NCBI RefSeq assembly: GCF_014633365.1
Contig: NC_068351.1
Span: forward strand, 4,388,879-4,452,878
Length of the DNA: 64,000 nt
Origin: Diospyros lotus
Taxonomy: Eukaryota; Streptophyta; Magnoliopsida; Ericales; Ebenaceae
Direction: 5' to 3'
Shown: in pieces, positions 1 to 12,240 of the stretch
Layout of the letters: every line of letters begins with the position of its first letter
Position numbering within the stretch: the stretch's first letter is position 1
Position numbers and translations under genes: made by a program
The notes under the pieces: model-generated
What the model was told of the DNA's origin: nothing
Seen by the model: only the letters and a program-made list of their open reading frames with translations
Databases searched by the model: none

Positions 1-3000
1 AGATGAGGAGAAAGCAAAATGGTGGGAAGAAGAACGAAGAGTGTTCCAAGGACGGGCAGACTCATTTATTGCACGCATGCATCTTGTCCAAGGTATTTAA
101 TAGACTCACCATTCAAATGTCTGCAGATAATTTATTCTTTAATATTTAACAGTAGCAAACTAATGCCTCAGTAGTTAAACACACACATATATATACATAT
201 ATATATAAATAGAGAGAGAGACTGCTCAGACACCGAAAGAGGTACAAACTATTAGGAACATGCACATGGACACAAACAGGGGAACCTTTCACATAATGGG
301 TACGTTGAAAAACAGCCCAAGTCTTTCAATAGGCCAAAAAAGAAAGAAATCAAAGTGTCATAAAAGAAGATTCATGAATAATGAAATTGTTTCAGTACTA
401 GTAGCATTATAGGCATAGCACGGCATTCCTGAACTTGCTGATAAAGAGACCTGTTATAGGAAAATCTATTCACAACCACATTACTTATAAGCCAAGACTG
501 ACTCTTAATCCACAAACCTTTGGTTTCTTGAAGAGTTAAGATGATACTGCATCAAAAACTTATTGCAGCTTGTTTATTTATTTATTTTTTTTACTTAAAA
601 GATATTTAGAGAATGTAAAGACAGATGTGGAGCCATACAAGGGAAGATAAATTAGAAGTTAAGTTATTTGTAATAAAGTAATAAGGTGGAGTAGCTCCTA
701 TCAAAGATAGGATGCATGAGACACAATTAAGACGGTTCAATCATGTGAGAAGAAAACCAATAGAGGATCCTTTGAAAAGAATGGATGGATTGGAAAAGTA
801 TTTAACAGAAAATGTATGATATGAGCTATAAAGGTCTTACAGAAAAAAAGATTATAGAAAGAAATTATTGACGAGCTATAATTTATGTAGCTAACCCCAC
901 ACAATAGGATTAAGGCTTGACATATTGTTTACAAAAATCTATAGAAGAATAAGAATGGTGAAGTGGACAGCTAGAATAGCCAAAAAAGTTCAAACAAGTT
1001 CAAACACTGAATAAATTATATTCTAAATAGAAGCCATTTAGCTTATTATAGATAGATTACTTTGGCAAATAGTGCTAAAGGAAACTAAAGATGTAAACCA
1101 ATTTCAAGTTTATAGGAACAGAAGAGCAAAAACAGCTAAATGCAATGCAAAAACTCAAGCTATCCCGAGCTTGTAAGCAATTCTATTAAAAAGTTTATGT
1201 CTAGACAAACTAACCCCAAACAAAAAGAAGGTTTTGCAAATATCTTCTTAAGAAATCCTACCAAACAAAGAAAGTGCCCAGAAGACACTCCATACATCCA
1301 ACAATACTTCAGGCCATCCTGTTACTTCTCAAACACCTATGGAATAGAAATATGAGGTCCATTCAACAAATTTTGCTAGATGTTATTGCTTTCACATTGC
1401 AATGTCGTGTTATTGTTCACAGTGCAATGTCATTTTATTATTTTCACAGTGCAATGTCATTCACAGGAGATAGACGCTTCTCCCCATGGAAAGGATCAGT
1501 TGTGGACTCGGTTGTGGGAGTTTTCCTTACTCAAAACGTATCAGACCATCTTTCTAGGTCAAAGGAACCTCCTAACTCAATGTGGTATTTAAAACCTGTT
1601 GTCAAGGCAAACCTATTCATTCTACTACATTTTTTTGCAGTTCTGCCTTCATGTCTCTTGCAGCACACTATCCCCTCAAACAGAAGCACAATGAGAGGCC
1701 ATACTTTGAAGACACGAGTATATTGGTCGAAGAACCAGGAATGTGCGCAGTTTATCCAGAGGATACCATCAGATGGCATGAAGAGAAGTCAAATCTGCAA
1801 GCCTGGGACATGAATTCTATGACACTTCATGGCATAGATTTAAATGTAGAGAAAGAAGTTGTTAACAGCAGTGAATTGATTGCATGCAGCAGTGATGGTG
1901 TGAAGCCAATAGATAAGTCAGAATGTAAATGCTCAGATATATCTGAAGATGGTATAGGTATATCTCATAATTCAACAGCAAACAGAGATGTCATGCACCT
2001 CCAAGAAGCAGTGGCAAGTTCGATTGGAGATAAAAGAGAAATGGATGATGTATTCTCCTCTCAGAATTCTGTTGGTTCTTGTCAGAACTCCATGGATTCA
2101 TCAATAGCTCAAACATCTGAGAAAGTAGGATCATACTTGCAGGACAATGCAGAAGAAGATCCAGCAATCAGTTCAAATTCCATCGGTCTTGTCGGCTCTT
2201 CATTTGTGGATATATTACCAAGGACAGAGACCACTTGTGGAATTCACAATCACAAGAATGGAAATGAATCATCCTATAGAGAAACAAGGCAGACCAACAT
2301 GAATGGTTCAGAATGTGATACACAAAAAGAAAACAAGCACATATCAGATTATCCTAAAACCTCCCTGAGGCCTGTTATAGCTTCCAGTAATTACCATTCA
2401 GAAATGATCCCCGACTCAGGAGTGCAGGAAGTTGAATCCATTGAAACATTGCAAGATAACACCTCATTATCTAATACTTCCATGCACAAAGAAAATTGCA
2501 CTAGCGAACAAAGCGGAGTAACAGCAGAATATTTAAGCCAGGCTATGGAAGAAAACATCATGACTGCAAGTTTCCAAAAACAGAAATATTCCAGCAAAAA
2601 CAATCATGCACACAACAGCCTTCAAGACCAAAACTGTGGAATCCAGCAAGTTCTTGAGGTCCCAAACCTTTCAAGGAACACGTTGGATGTCACAGAGAGC
2701 ACCAGTGAAATCAATAACCCACAGATCAGTGACCATAAGGCAGTAGAGTCAAGTTTGAAGAACCAGGACTATCTTCCCAGTAAGAACATAAATGGGAGTT
2801 CTGATGCTCCAGAAGTGAAGCGGAGAAGGGTTGGGAAGCCAAAAGAGAAAGTGGACTGGGATAGCTTAAGACAGAAAGCACAAACCAGAGGTAAAAGGGA
2901 AAGAACAGTCAATACAATGGATTCATTAAACTGGGAAGCAGTGAGGTGTGCAGATGTTAGTGAGGTTGCTAACACCATCAAAGATAGGGGAATGAATAAC

Positions 3001-6000
3001 GTGCTAGCAGGGCGAATTAAGGTGTGTTTGCATACCATAAACATTTCATCACTTTGATTACTTGAACTGTGGATTGCTTGCCTATGTTTATAACTCTTAT
3101 TGTTTAAAATGCAGGATTTCCTGAACCGACTGGTTAGAGAACATGGAAGCATTGATCTTGAATGGTTAAGAGATGTTCCACCTGATGAAGCAAAGTAAGC
3201 CAGCAGATTTTCAGAGCAGATTTTCAGATCATTTTTGTATACGTCCAGGAACAAATCTGAAGTACCTCATGGCCAAAACAGTTTCAGAATCCCATAGAAT
3301 GAAAAGAATAAACAACAAAGAGCTTACAGAGATTTTATATTTGCAGAGAATATCTATTGAGCATAAGAGGATTGGGCTTGAAAAGCGTGGAGTGCGTGCG
3401 GCTTTTGACACTTCACCATCTTGCTTTTCCAGTAAGTTCATAAGTTAAATTATAACTGCAGAAAATATTGCAAACAAGATGGACAAAATCTTCACTCAAA
3501 CAGTTTGTGCTTGTAAATCTTAAATAAGGTTGACACAAATGTTGGGCGTATAGCTGTCAGACTAGGATGGGTACCCCTTCAGCCTCTGCCAGAATCACTT
3601 CAGTTGCATCTTTTAGAACTGTAAGGGTTAAATTCCTACTGGTTTGTGTCTACTTAAACACACACAACGTGCACACAGACAAATGAAGCTAATCTTGTTA
3701 TTCCTCTATAGGTACCCAGTGTTGGAATCAATTCAGAAATACCTCTGGCCACGTCTCTGCAAGCTTGATCAAAGAACACTGTAATAGTTTTATTGTTTAT
3801 ATATCCCCTAATTCACATATACATACATTTCATGCATATCACAACAAGAAAGCTAAATGAAACTTGCAATGGCATTCACTTGATAAACTGCTATTTATCA
3901 CAGATACGAGCTGCATTACCAAATGATTACTTTTGGAAAGGTATGTATTTACTTGAAATATAGATTGATTTCCCCTGAAATGATGATTATTTAAAAAAAA
4001 AAAAAGAAGAAGAAAGAAAGAAAGCTTACAGGCATTCATTTCAATGTAGGTTTTTTGTACAAAAAGCAAGCCTAATTGCAACGCATGCCCAATGAGAGGA
4101 GAATGCCGACATTTTGCAAGTGCATTTGCAAGGTTTGTCCATCATCTAGGGATTCTCTTCTCCTAAACCACCACAAACCAATTATCTGCACATCTAGCTA
4201 GAGATTTCTACATGTGGATTGAGTTGAGGGAACCACTTCTATAGTCAGATAAATTTAGAATCCTCTTTTCAACAATCCGTCAGAAGGACGTGGGAGGTGA
4301 AAAATCATAACTAGGAGAATGATAGTCATCCAAAATACTATTGTAAAGGGTGAAAAATACTAATCAAAGGCACATGCATTTGTAAAAACACACTTTTGTG
4401 TTTTTTTTTCCTGCTATATTATTCAAATAGTAAAAGATGCACGACAAAAGCAACTTTATCCGTATAGATTTTATTTATTTGGAATTTATATCAGCTTTGA
4501 TCTAAAGACAGTTGATTTATTTGGCAACTTTCAAGAAGTCACAACTTTGTTCTATTTATGTTGGAATTCTTTCTGTCCGATGTTGCAATGATATCCAAAA
4601 ACAAGCCTATTATATATACATTAAAGATATTCACTCACACGTGCTCACTGATGAACCATGTTGGATGCAGTGCCAGGCTTGCCCTCCCGGGGCCAGAAGA
4701 AAAAAGCATAGTAAGTGCTAGGGACAACAAAGCAGCTGGCCAAAGGCCAGTGGAGATTATCAAGTCATTGCAGCTGCCTTTACCTCTGACTAGTCAGCAA
4801 ATGCAAGACCAACCTCAAATGATTAACTTTGAGCCCATTATTGAGGTGCCGTCAACACCAGAGCCTATTATTGAAGTGCCAGCAACACCAGAACCTGAAC
4901 ATTTACAAGTACCAGAACGGGACATTGAGGATGCATTTTGTGAAGATCCTGAGGAAATTCCAGTGATCAAACTCAATATTGAAGAGTTCACTCAAAATTT
5001 ACAGAACTACATGCAACAGAATATGGAACTCCAGGAAGACAAAATGTCAAAGGCTTTAGTAGCTTTAACACCAGAAGCTGCTTCAATCCCTATGCCTAGA
5101 CTTAAAAATGTGAGCCAGCTAAGAACAGAACACCAAGTGTAAGTAGACATTCCATATCTTCAAAACATGGTCAAGATCACAAAAGTCATGACCGGACCAC
5201 TACCTCTTACAGTATAGAATAAGATTGCAACTGGATATAGCATAGTGGTCATGATCATGTAGATATATCCTATGAACAAAAGGAGCTGCTTCAATCCCTA
5301 TGCCTAGACTTAAAAATGTGAGCCAGCTAAGAACAGAACACCAAGTGTAAGTAGACATTCCATATCTTCAAAACATGGTCAAGATCACAAAAGTCATGAC
5401 CGGACCACTACCTCTTACAGTATAGAATAAGATTGCAACTGGATATAGCATAGTGGTCATGATCATGTAGATATATCCTATGAACAAAAGGAGAGGATCA
5501 TAGATAATATGTAACCACCACCAGATGTAGAAATCAAAATCATTTCCAAAACTATATTCCAGACAGCCATAAGGAGAAAATCTGCTGGGAATAGATAGGG
5601 AAATGCTTTTGAGGACAATTCTTATTAATTCGCAAAAATATGCTTGTGAACTAAATGCTAGATATCTTTGTAGAAGGTAATACAATGTTGAACCCTTGCT
5701 AACATATACCCATTGTTTCTTCCTACTGTGCAGCTATGAGCTTCCAGACTCTCATCCTCTACTGAAACAGGTTGGTATACATCTACATTTCGAGAAATGT
5801 TTAATTTGACTCTTCCATCTAAATGTATATTCTAATTGTATAAACATGCTGAACTTACAGTTGGACAAACGAGAACCTGATGATCCATGTTCATACCTCC
5901 TTGCTATATGGACACCTGGTAAGTGCAAACAGCAACTAGGAATATAACTGTAAGGATGCTTAAAACATCAGAGGAACAGTTACACGGAAGGATTAGACAT

Positions 6001-7217
6001 TATTGGTTCAGGGGCATGGATAATTGGTCAAATATCTCCATCACATATATAGCATTCTAAACAAATCACTAAACCGCTCTCCAATCTCATTCAGCCACTA
6101 GGCAAGGACATAGGCAATGAAACTTGAACATTCATTCGTGTTTAACCTTCTTTTGGGGGGTTTGTAATTGATTCTACTAAATCAAAATGTGTCCATGCGG
6201 GTCAGGTGAAACTGCAAATTCAATTCAAGCACCAGAAGGGAGGTGTAACTTCCAAGAATTGGGCAAACTATGTGATGAGAAGACATGCTTTTCTTGCAAT
6301 AGCATTCGAGAAGCAAATTCCCAAACTGTTCGAGGGACCCTTCTGGTAACAATATGTTCTTCACTACTATTCAATGTGGCATTAACTAGTTACATCAAAT
6401 ATCTATCAGTTAGTTAATACACATTCTACACAGATACCATGTCGCACAGCTATGAGAGGGAGCTTCCCCCTGAATGGGACATATTTTCAAGTCAATGAGG
6501 TAAATTGAAACACCAATCATCAGCTAATAGAATGTGTTTCTTGCAAACACATGTTACAAAATTAGGCCATGGTAAAGAAGAATTGACCTATGCAGGTATT
6601 TGCTGACCATGAATCGAGCCTTCACCCAATAGATGTTCCTAGAGCTTGGATTTGGAATTTGACAAGACGCACAGTGTATTTTGGAACCTCCATACCAACA
6701 ATATTTAAAGGTGCGTAGCCTTAAACGATGAATGGTGATTCATGACCTACACCCCGAGTGGCAAATTGACTGGTCTGTTTATTTAATAGGCCTATCAACA
6801 GAAAGCATTCAACACTGCTTTTGGAGAGGTATGTAAGAAACAAAAATTGTGTGTTTACTTCCTTTAATTTTTATAATAATTTTTCTTAAAACACACTGCA
6901 AAGCGACCAAAAAATACTCCGTGAAAGGCCGGATAATTCAGATTCACGGAATGGCATGGTAACAGCTCTTCTTGTAACCATCAATATGAGCAAGGATTGG
7001 AAAATCAAGTAGAAATTAAGGAAGTCCAAAGCAATAACTCTCTCCTTATTTACTACCATGCAAGACCTTGCTTTTTTTTTTTTTTCCTGCAGGTTTTGTC
7101 TGCGTAAGGGGATTCGACCAAAAGACAAGGGCACCCCGTCCTCTCATTGCAAGATTACACTTCCCAGCTAGCAAATTAACTAGGACGAAAAGCAAGACTG
7201 ATCAGAAGCAAGAATGA
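1..7217 (+). CDS. ROS1: ROS1/DEMETER-like 5-methylcytosine DNA glycosylase/lyase, 5' part outside the window
   Basis: Bifunctional nuclear glycosylase/AP-lyase that excises 5-methylcytosine and so removes DNA methylation by base-excision repair. Exons that join in one open frame: 1-92, 1467-1557, 1641-3021, 3115-3194, 3347-3431, 3529-3620, 3712-3780, 3904-3940, 4050-4132, 4671-5138, 5734-5770, 5861-5918, 6206-6345, 6434-6499, 6596-6710, 6790-6828, 7093-7217 (stop TGA 7215-7217), about 1018 codons. Exons 1-2 carry conserved domain A (FSPWKGSVVDSVVGVFLTQN). Exon 3 is mostly a low-complexity linker that ends in the start of the glycosylase fold (VDWDSLRQKAQ). Exon 5 has the helix-hairpin-helix GLGLKSVECVRLL with the catalytic Lys. 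Exon 6 has VDTNVGRI with the catalytic Asp. Exon 9 has the C-x6-C-x2-C-x5-C Fe-S ligands. Exons 13-17 encode the conserved C-terminal domain. The tail (CVRGFDQKTRAPRPL) looks more ROS1-like than DME-like; that subclade call is from memory. Key residues are intact, so it is probably functional. Confidence 0.93.
4834..4893 (+). repeat. 30-bp in-frame tandem repeat inside demethylase exon 10
   Basis: Two adjacent 30-bp units (4834-4863 and 4864-4893) encode PIIEVPSTPE and PIIEVPATPE, followed by a partial third (PE). They lie in the acidic, proline-rich linker between the Fe-S motif and the C-terminal domain. Such Pro/Glu-rich stretches occur in this linker in the family. The exact doubling seen here is a local expansion that keeps the frame. 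Confidence 0.85.
5076..5491 (+). repeat. 208-bp tandem duplication spanning the end of exon 10 and its splice donor
   Basis: Copy 1 is 5076-5283 and copy 2 is 5284-5491. The period is 208 bp at both ends of the match, and the copies look almost identical. Copy 1 contains the last 63 bases of exon 10 and the donor at 5139. Copy 2 repeats these bases and a second donor at 5347 inside intron 10. Reading through donor 1 meets a TAA at 5140-5142, immediately after the conserved EHQV, so use of the second donor would end the protein before the C-terminal domain. Confidence 0.92.
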
Positions 7218-8990
7218 TGCACTAACTAGAGTTGATGTTGAAAGAGCTGTGCCGGACAAACATTTCATGGAATGACAAGAAGAGTGACTGTCGGTGGAAA
7301 GGACAAAGGATAACGGGCTAACTTGTAGTTTATGTATAATTAGCATGATTATAGCAATTTAACATGTGCTCAAAGTTGCAATTTTTAAATAATCCATAAA
7401 ATTATGTCAGGGCATGCCTTTTGGTTGCTTTTTTTGTTCTGCCTTCCATGTTGTTCTTGGTGTCTGCCCCTATCTATTATGCAAATACAGGCCAAAAATA
7501 GAGACCAAAGATTTAGACCTAAAGAGGGAAACATGTCCTCGGGTAATTTTTTCACCGTGTGAAAAGTTAGACTCACCTAACAAAGACCATCTAATTGAGA
7601 TATTCTTGTATATACTATTATATATAAAAAAAATATGTACTCCTTTTAATTTGTGTTTTTCAACTGAAAAGGTTAGCAGTTTATTTATAAAAGCTTATTA
7701 TTTACTGATTAGAGGTTAATTACAATGAGATAGGTTATATTAAAAAAATATTATTAAAAAAATAAAAGCTATCAAGATAAAGTCTACCAAAATCATAGAA
7801 AAATTCTACTTAAAACTAGGAGAACTAAAATGGCTAGATAAATCCAATCAAATAAAATAGTAACATATCTATCTACCAAAAATAATAACAACAATGTAAG
7901 CCATAGATACATTGTCCCAGGGCAGAAAATAAATTTCAGTGACCGAATTTTCTACTCATGGAGATTGAAAAAAAAAAAAAAACATATTATTACAAAAATA
8001 GAAAGTTCGAAATAGGCTAACAAATTTTAATCAGTTAAAACTAATAAATCTAAACCATTTATATTTGTAATCAAATATATATTTCTTAATTGAGTTAAAA
8101 CTAATAAATCTGTATCTTACCTTAGTCTTCAAGCAAGTTGGAGGATGAAGCCAAAAAACACATTTCAAACAAGTATATAAAGGAATCAAGACTTGGAACA
8201 CTTTTAAGTATTGAACAAAGATAACAAAAAACATGCAACTGAACCTTCTTCTCTGTCTTACCTGCGTCTTCAAGCAAGTTGGAGGATGGAAATTGGCACT
8301 GGCCATATAGTGTGCACATTTCTAATCATATGCTTTTCAAAATAATAACCTGAATGAACCAAGCGAAAGAAAACATGAAAATGCTACCAGACAACCGTGA
8401 CTAGTATCGGAATCAGGAAATCCACAAGCAATTAGTCAAAACTCGGGAGAGCAAGAAGCAATTAGTAGACTGGTGATAGAAGTAGCAATCCGGTGAAGGC
8501 AAAGACACCAGAAGTAAGTTAAAATTTATATGGTCAACAAGAACAATTTCTCCAAAAGCCTACCACGCAGTGACAAAGAAAACGATGATCAATCAAAATT
8601 GACTAGGTTTCAGAGCCATGTGACCTAAATAGAGACAATTGATCAAATTTTGTTTATATATTATCCGCAATGGATAAAATCATGCTTTATAGTCGATGAT
8701 CCAGTGCATACAGTTCTTGAAACAAGTAAATCAACTTGGCCAAAAGGTTAAACAAACGAATCAGAGTTCTTCATCCTAACATTACGCAATTGACGAGATC
8801 CGACCGTTTACTGTCCTTGACGATCAAAATCAAGCTTAATAGTATCATGAAAAGAGAAAACACATACACCAAATGCTTCAAAATATCAAACAGACGCATT
8901 CGGGAAACGTACAGTGTACAGTTTTTGTGCATAATCTGCTCTATTTTCGAGTTCATGAATGCTATAGCGAGTGGATCGTATCGGAGACAT
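7218..8990. other. 3' flank of the demethylase gene and AT-rich intergenic DNA
   Basis: The first few hundred bases after the stop are probably 3' UTR (inference; no polyadenylation site can be fixed). The rest is AT-rich. It contains short direct repeats (see 8032-8288) but no coding region I can support on either strand. Confidence 0.6.
8032..8288 (-). repeat. Paired short direct repeats that look like duplicated exon ends on the minus strand
   Basis: A 33-bp sequence occurs at 8115-8147 and 8256-8288 with about two or three differences. Read on the minus strand, both copies end in AAG or CAG followed by GTAAGA, as a plant exon end and donor would. A separate roughly 20-bp repeat lies at 8032-8052 and 8092-8112. 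The surrounding frames are full of stops, so this may be remnants of a small gene or a non-coding transcript. Low certainty on meaning; the repeats themselves are clear. Confidence 0.45.
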
Positions 8991-9235
8991 ACCTTTTAGA
9001 ATCTGATCATTCGCTGAGAGAAATATCTAACTGATCGGTCGCAATGGCGAGGACATTGACGAGGCTGTTTGTTTGGGGTGCTTTGTTGGAGGGAACTTTT
9101 GCCGCCATGCTGCTTTGCGTACTTTTTCGTGATCGTTTAAAATGGCGCGCGCTTAGGTTGCCTTTTAATTGGGCTTGGGCCGTCTCATCATTTTGGATCG
9201 CAACCATCTGACGGGCAACATCCACCGATCAACGT
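8985..9235 (-). promoter_or_regulatory. Possible promoter and first exon on the minus strand
   Basis: This is a GC-richer island in AT-rich DNA. On the + strand at about 9169-9182 it has two adjacent TGGGCY site II motifs (TTGGGCTTGGGCC), known from promoters of growth-related plant genes, and next to them an E2F-like ATGGCGCGCG stretch (about 9140-9150). Downstream on the minus strand, an ATG at about 9108 opens a short frame (MAAKVPSNK...) closed by a stop near 9007. A donor-like AAAG/GTATGT follows at about 8994-9000. I do not recognise the product. It could be a 5' UTR, a non-coding transcript or a dead gene. Confidence 0.35.
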
Positions 9236-9239
9236 TATA

Positions 9240-10285
9240 CGCAAATAATCGAATATACATGTTTTTATGGATAATTTAAAAGGTAAATTTCGCTTAAATT
9301 CTATGGTTTAATATTTATATATATATATATATATATCAATTCCTACATTAAGAGCCCAAGTATGTTATCTTTAATGTTGGTTTTAAATTATAAAAAGTTA
9401 AAAAAAAAACTCATTAGAGTTTAAAATGTCAAAAGTAAAATCATTGAAATTCAATATAAATTCTTTAAATTAATAAAGGTGATCTCCAAAAAAATCAGGG
9501 AAATTATACTAATACTCCTGATATTAGATAAAATTCAAATGATATAATTTTTATTTTGAAATTTTATAATAACTTTTCTTGATGTTTAAAATTTCTATTT
9601 ATCAATGCTTGTGCCATTAAACAAACCACATTTTTTTAAAATTCCAAAAAGACCCTCGTTTAGGCTATCTTATCTCTACGGTAATCTCTTTTTCTCTCTC
9701 CTCTTTTACACTATCTAATATCTTATACGAAAAATGAAAAAAATATAGAGATGCATAAAGGAACTTTAATTGAAGCCTCTTATATTCTTTAATGAAATTC
9801 TTTTTTTTTATATGAAATAAAATATAATTTATCATTAAATTTAACAGAATCTTAAACATTGATCATGAACCTATTACTGATATATTATTAGGAGTGATAA
9901 TATGTCTAAATTTGTAAAATATTCGAAAAGGGTATCAAATTGAAAATATGATAGATTTATAGTTCAATTGTTAGAGTGAGGTATGATTGAATATGAATTG
10001 GGATGTATTTTTATAAAATAAAATAATATTAATTAAATAATGGTATACAAATTCTTAAATATATAATTTATGGCATAATATTTAATATATTCAAAATGTA
10101 TTAAATAAAATTGTCTTGCAATTTAAAAAAATTATACAACAATATTAAGAAAAAATTATGATGATAATAAAATAAAATTTGAGATTAGATTTTAAATTAT
10201 AGATAAAAATAAAAAAAATCATTTATATGTTAACAAAAATAATAGATGGTATTCACTCAACGACTAAATTATATTTTAAAGACAA
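9240..10285. other. AT-rich intergenic DNA, no gene seen
   Basis: Very AT-rich, with TA dinucleotide runs at about 9316-9336. No open frame with recognisable content and no clear repeat boundary. Confidence 0.6.
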
Positions 10286-10289
10286 CTAT

Positions 10290-11430
10290 GTATATGCGTG
10301 CATATATATATATATATACACATATACTATTATATAAACAAACATTAGATTTTATTGCTATGAAATTTTGTTAATAAAATGTTTTTAAAAACATTATTTA
10401 TATATCTTGGTTAAAACATCAAAATGAACTATATTAATAATATTTGAATTTATACTATTTAAACAATATTTGATTGTCTGTTCAGACTCTACCTAATAAA
10501 TCTTTATTTATATATATATTTATATATATTTTTACATGTGCATGGGATTGTCCACCCCTATAATCCTATAGTCTATATTATTATACAAACAAACATCAAA
10601 TCTACATTTGTCAATTAAGTTTTTTCTCAAAATACTCTTTATATAGTTTGTTTAAAAAACAAGCATTAATTACGTTAACAAAATTTAAACGAATAATTAA
10701 ATTTTCAAACAACTTTATTACTACACTAAGTGGTCTCATTTTATGTATAATTTTGTTTAAAAAATTTAAAAAGTAAACTGTTATTATTAAACGACTCCCA
10801 ATTAACTTCCATTTAACAATTTTAATTTTTTTGTATAAGTACGTAGCATGGGCGACCCTCTACTATATATAAACAAACATCATATTTTATTTTGTATGAA
10901 ATTCTCTCAATAAATTGAATTTTCAAAATACACTTTATTTATTTAGTTTAAAAAAAAAAAACAAGTTGTCAACAAGATTTAAATTCATAACTTACCCAAT
11001 TTCCATAAATTTGTACACACCTTTCACCGCAACACTAAAGCCCTTTCATGTTTAAGTTTGACCTATAAAAACTAAAAATTGAAATGTAAATATAAACACC
11101 ATTAAGTAAATATTTATCTAAATTCTGTTAAATTTTTATTTATAGATATTGTGTTTATATATATCAATCAATACCATTATACAAGCAAAGAATGCATTTT
11201 GGTATTATAAAATCATGTTAATAAATTAATTCAAAATACTCTTTATATTTTTATTTAAAAAATAAAAATAAAACTTAATTACTAAAATTTGATTCACGAT
11301 CTCATAAAATATTTAATGTTATCACTTTACTAACTTTAATCATTATCTAATTTTTGCTTTAAAAAATATAAAATTTAAATCATAATATTTTACTTTTTAC
11401 TTACGTAAGCATAGTGCAAACCACACCTTT
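10290..11430. repeat. Tandem family of about four diverged 250-310-bp units
   Basis: A phrase of the type TATTATACAAACAAACAT recurs at about 10328, 10576, 10863 and 11173. Each copy is followed by the same order of sub-motifs: an ATGAAATT/TTAATAAA stretch, AAAATAC(A/T)CTTTAT, a poly-A-rich run, then AAATTT(A)AA before the next copy. The junctions include GTGCATGGG/GCATGGGCGACC-like words. The copies are heavily diverged, so this is an old tandem array or clustered relics of one AT-rich element. Confidence 0.55.
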
Positions 11431-11601
11431 TGTGCGTGTGTTTCTATCCATCCGTGCCTAAGCGGCCGGATGAACCGCCTGGCAGGCAGGGGCGGATTTA
11501 GGGGGGTAGGCACGGGCTGCAACCCCCCAAGATTCAGCCCTCCCCCAGATTTGCAAGGGAGGAGGGCTGAAATGGGTTATGGATCTGGGGGCCAGCCCTC
11601 C

Positions 11602-12238
11602 TGTAACGACCTGATCGAGCGATAGGAAGGTCCGGAACAACTTATCCTGATGGGTCTACACGAACTTCCCAGGGGGTCACCCATCCCTGGATTACCCCAA
11701 GTCAAGCACGCTTAACTTGGGAGTTCTTTGCCAACATTCAGCCCAAAAGGTATCCAACTGGTGTTGTTTCATTTCTTACACTATCCTCGATATATACTAA
11801 TCTCTCTGGGCTCTCGGGGTATTACATTCTTCCCCCCTTAAGCACATGACGTCCTCGTCATGCGATCTTACAACTGGTCCCAGACCTTCTCCCATTGGGG
11901 GCTACCATCCTAGAAGCCTGCCAGAAGCCGCTCCTTGTACAGGCCCTCGAGCCCCGGCGCCACTCCCCGCCCTCATCGGACCGCTTTCGCCAAGGGTCGG
12001 CTCTGATACCATTTGTAACATCCCGCTCGAGCGATAGGAAGAACCGGAACAACTTATCCTGATGGGTCTACACGAACTTCCCAGGGGGTCACCCATCCCT
12101 GGATTGCCCCAAGTCAAGCACGCTTAACTTGGGAGTTCTTTGCCAACATTCAGCCCAAAAGGTATCCAGCTGGTGTTGTTTCCTTTCTTACACTATCCTC
12201 GATATATACTAATCTCTCTGGGCTCTCGGGGTATTACA
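11602..12238 (-). mobile_element. Cassandra-type TRIM retrotransposon with 5S rRNA-derived LTRs
   Basis: Two LTRs of 225 bp each (11602-11826 and 12014-12238) differ at only about ten positions, half of them in the outer 15 bases of the left copy. On the minus strand the LTR runs TGTAATACCCC...GTTACA. The right copy is the 5' LTR and is followed by the primer-binding site TGGTATCAGAGC (12000-12011), matching tRNA-iMet. A purine run (AAGGGGGGAAG) precedes the 3' LTR at about 11828-11840. The internal domain is about 187 bp and non-coding. Each LTR carries a 69-bp 5S-like segment, the hallmark of Cassandra. No 5-bp duplication flanks this unit on its own. Confidence 0.88.
12071..12139 (-). other. 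5S rRNA-derived segment in the Cassandra 5' LTR
   Basis: On the minus strand this 69-bp stretch resembles the second half of plant 5S rRNA: an AAGTTAAGCGTGCTTG box, then GGGATGGGTGACC, then CCTGGGAAGT. These cover the internal promoter region of 5S genes. The same segment in the other LTR is 11659-11727. In Cassandra elements this region is known to recruit RNA polymerase III. It is not a functional rRNA gene because the 5' half of 5S is missing. Confidence 0.85.
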
Positions 12239-12240
12239 TT

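Noticed and set aside
12071..12139. A functional 5S rRNA gene
   Set aside because: Only the second half of 5S is present, it occurs identically in both LTRs, and it is part of a TRIM.
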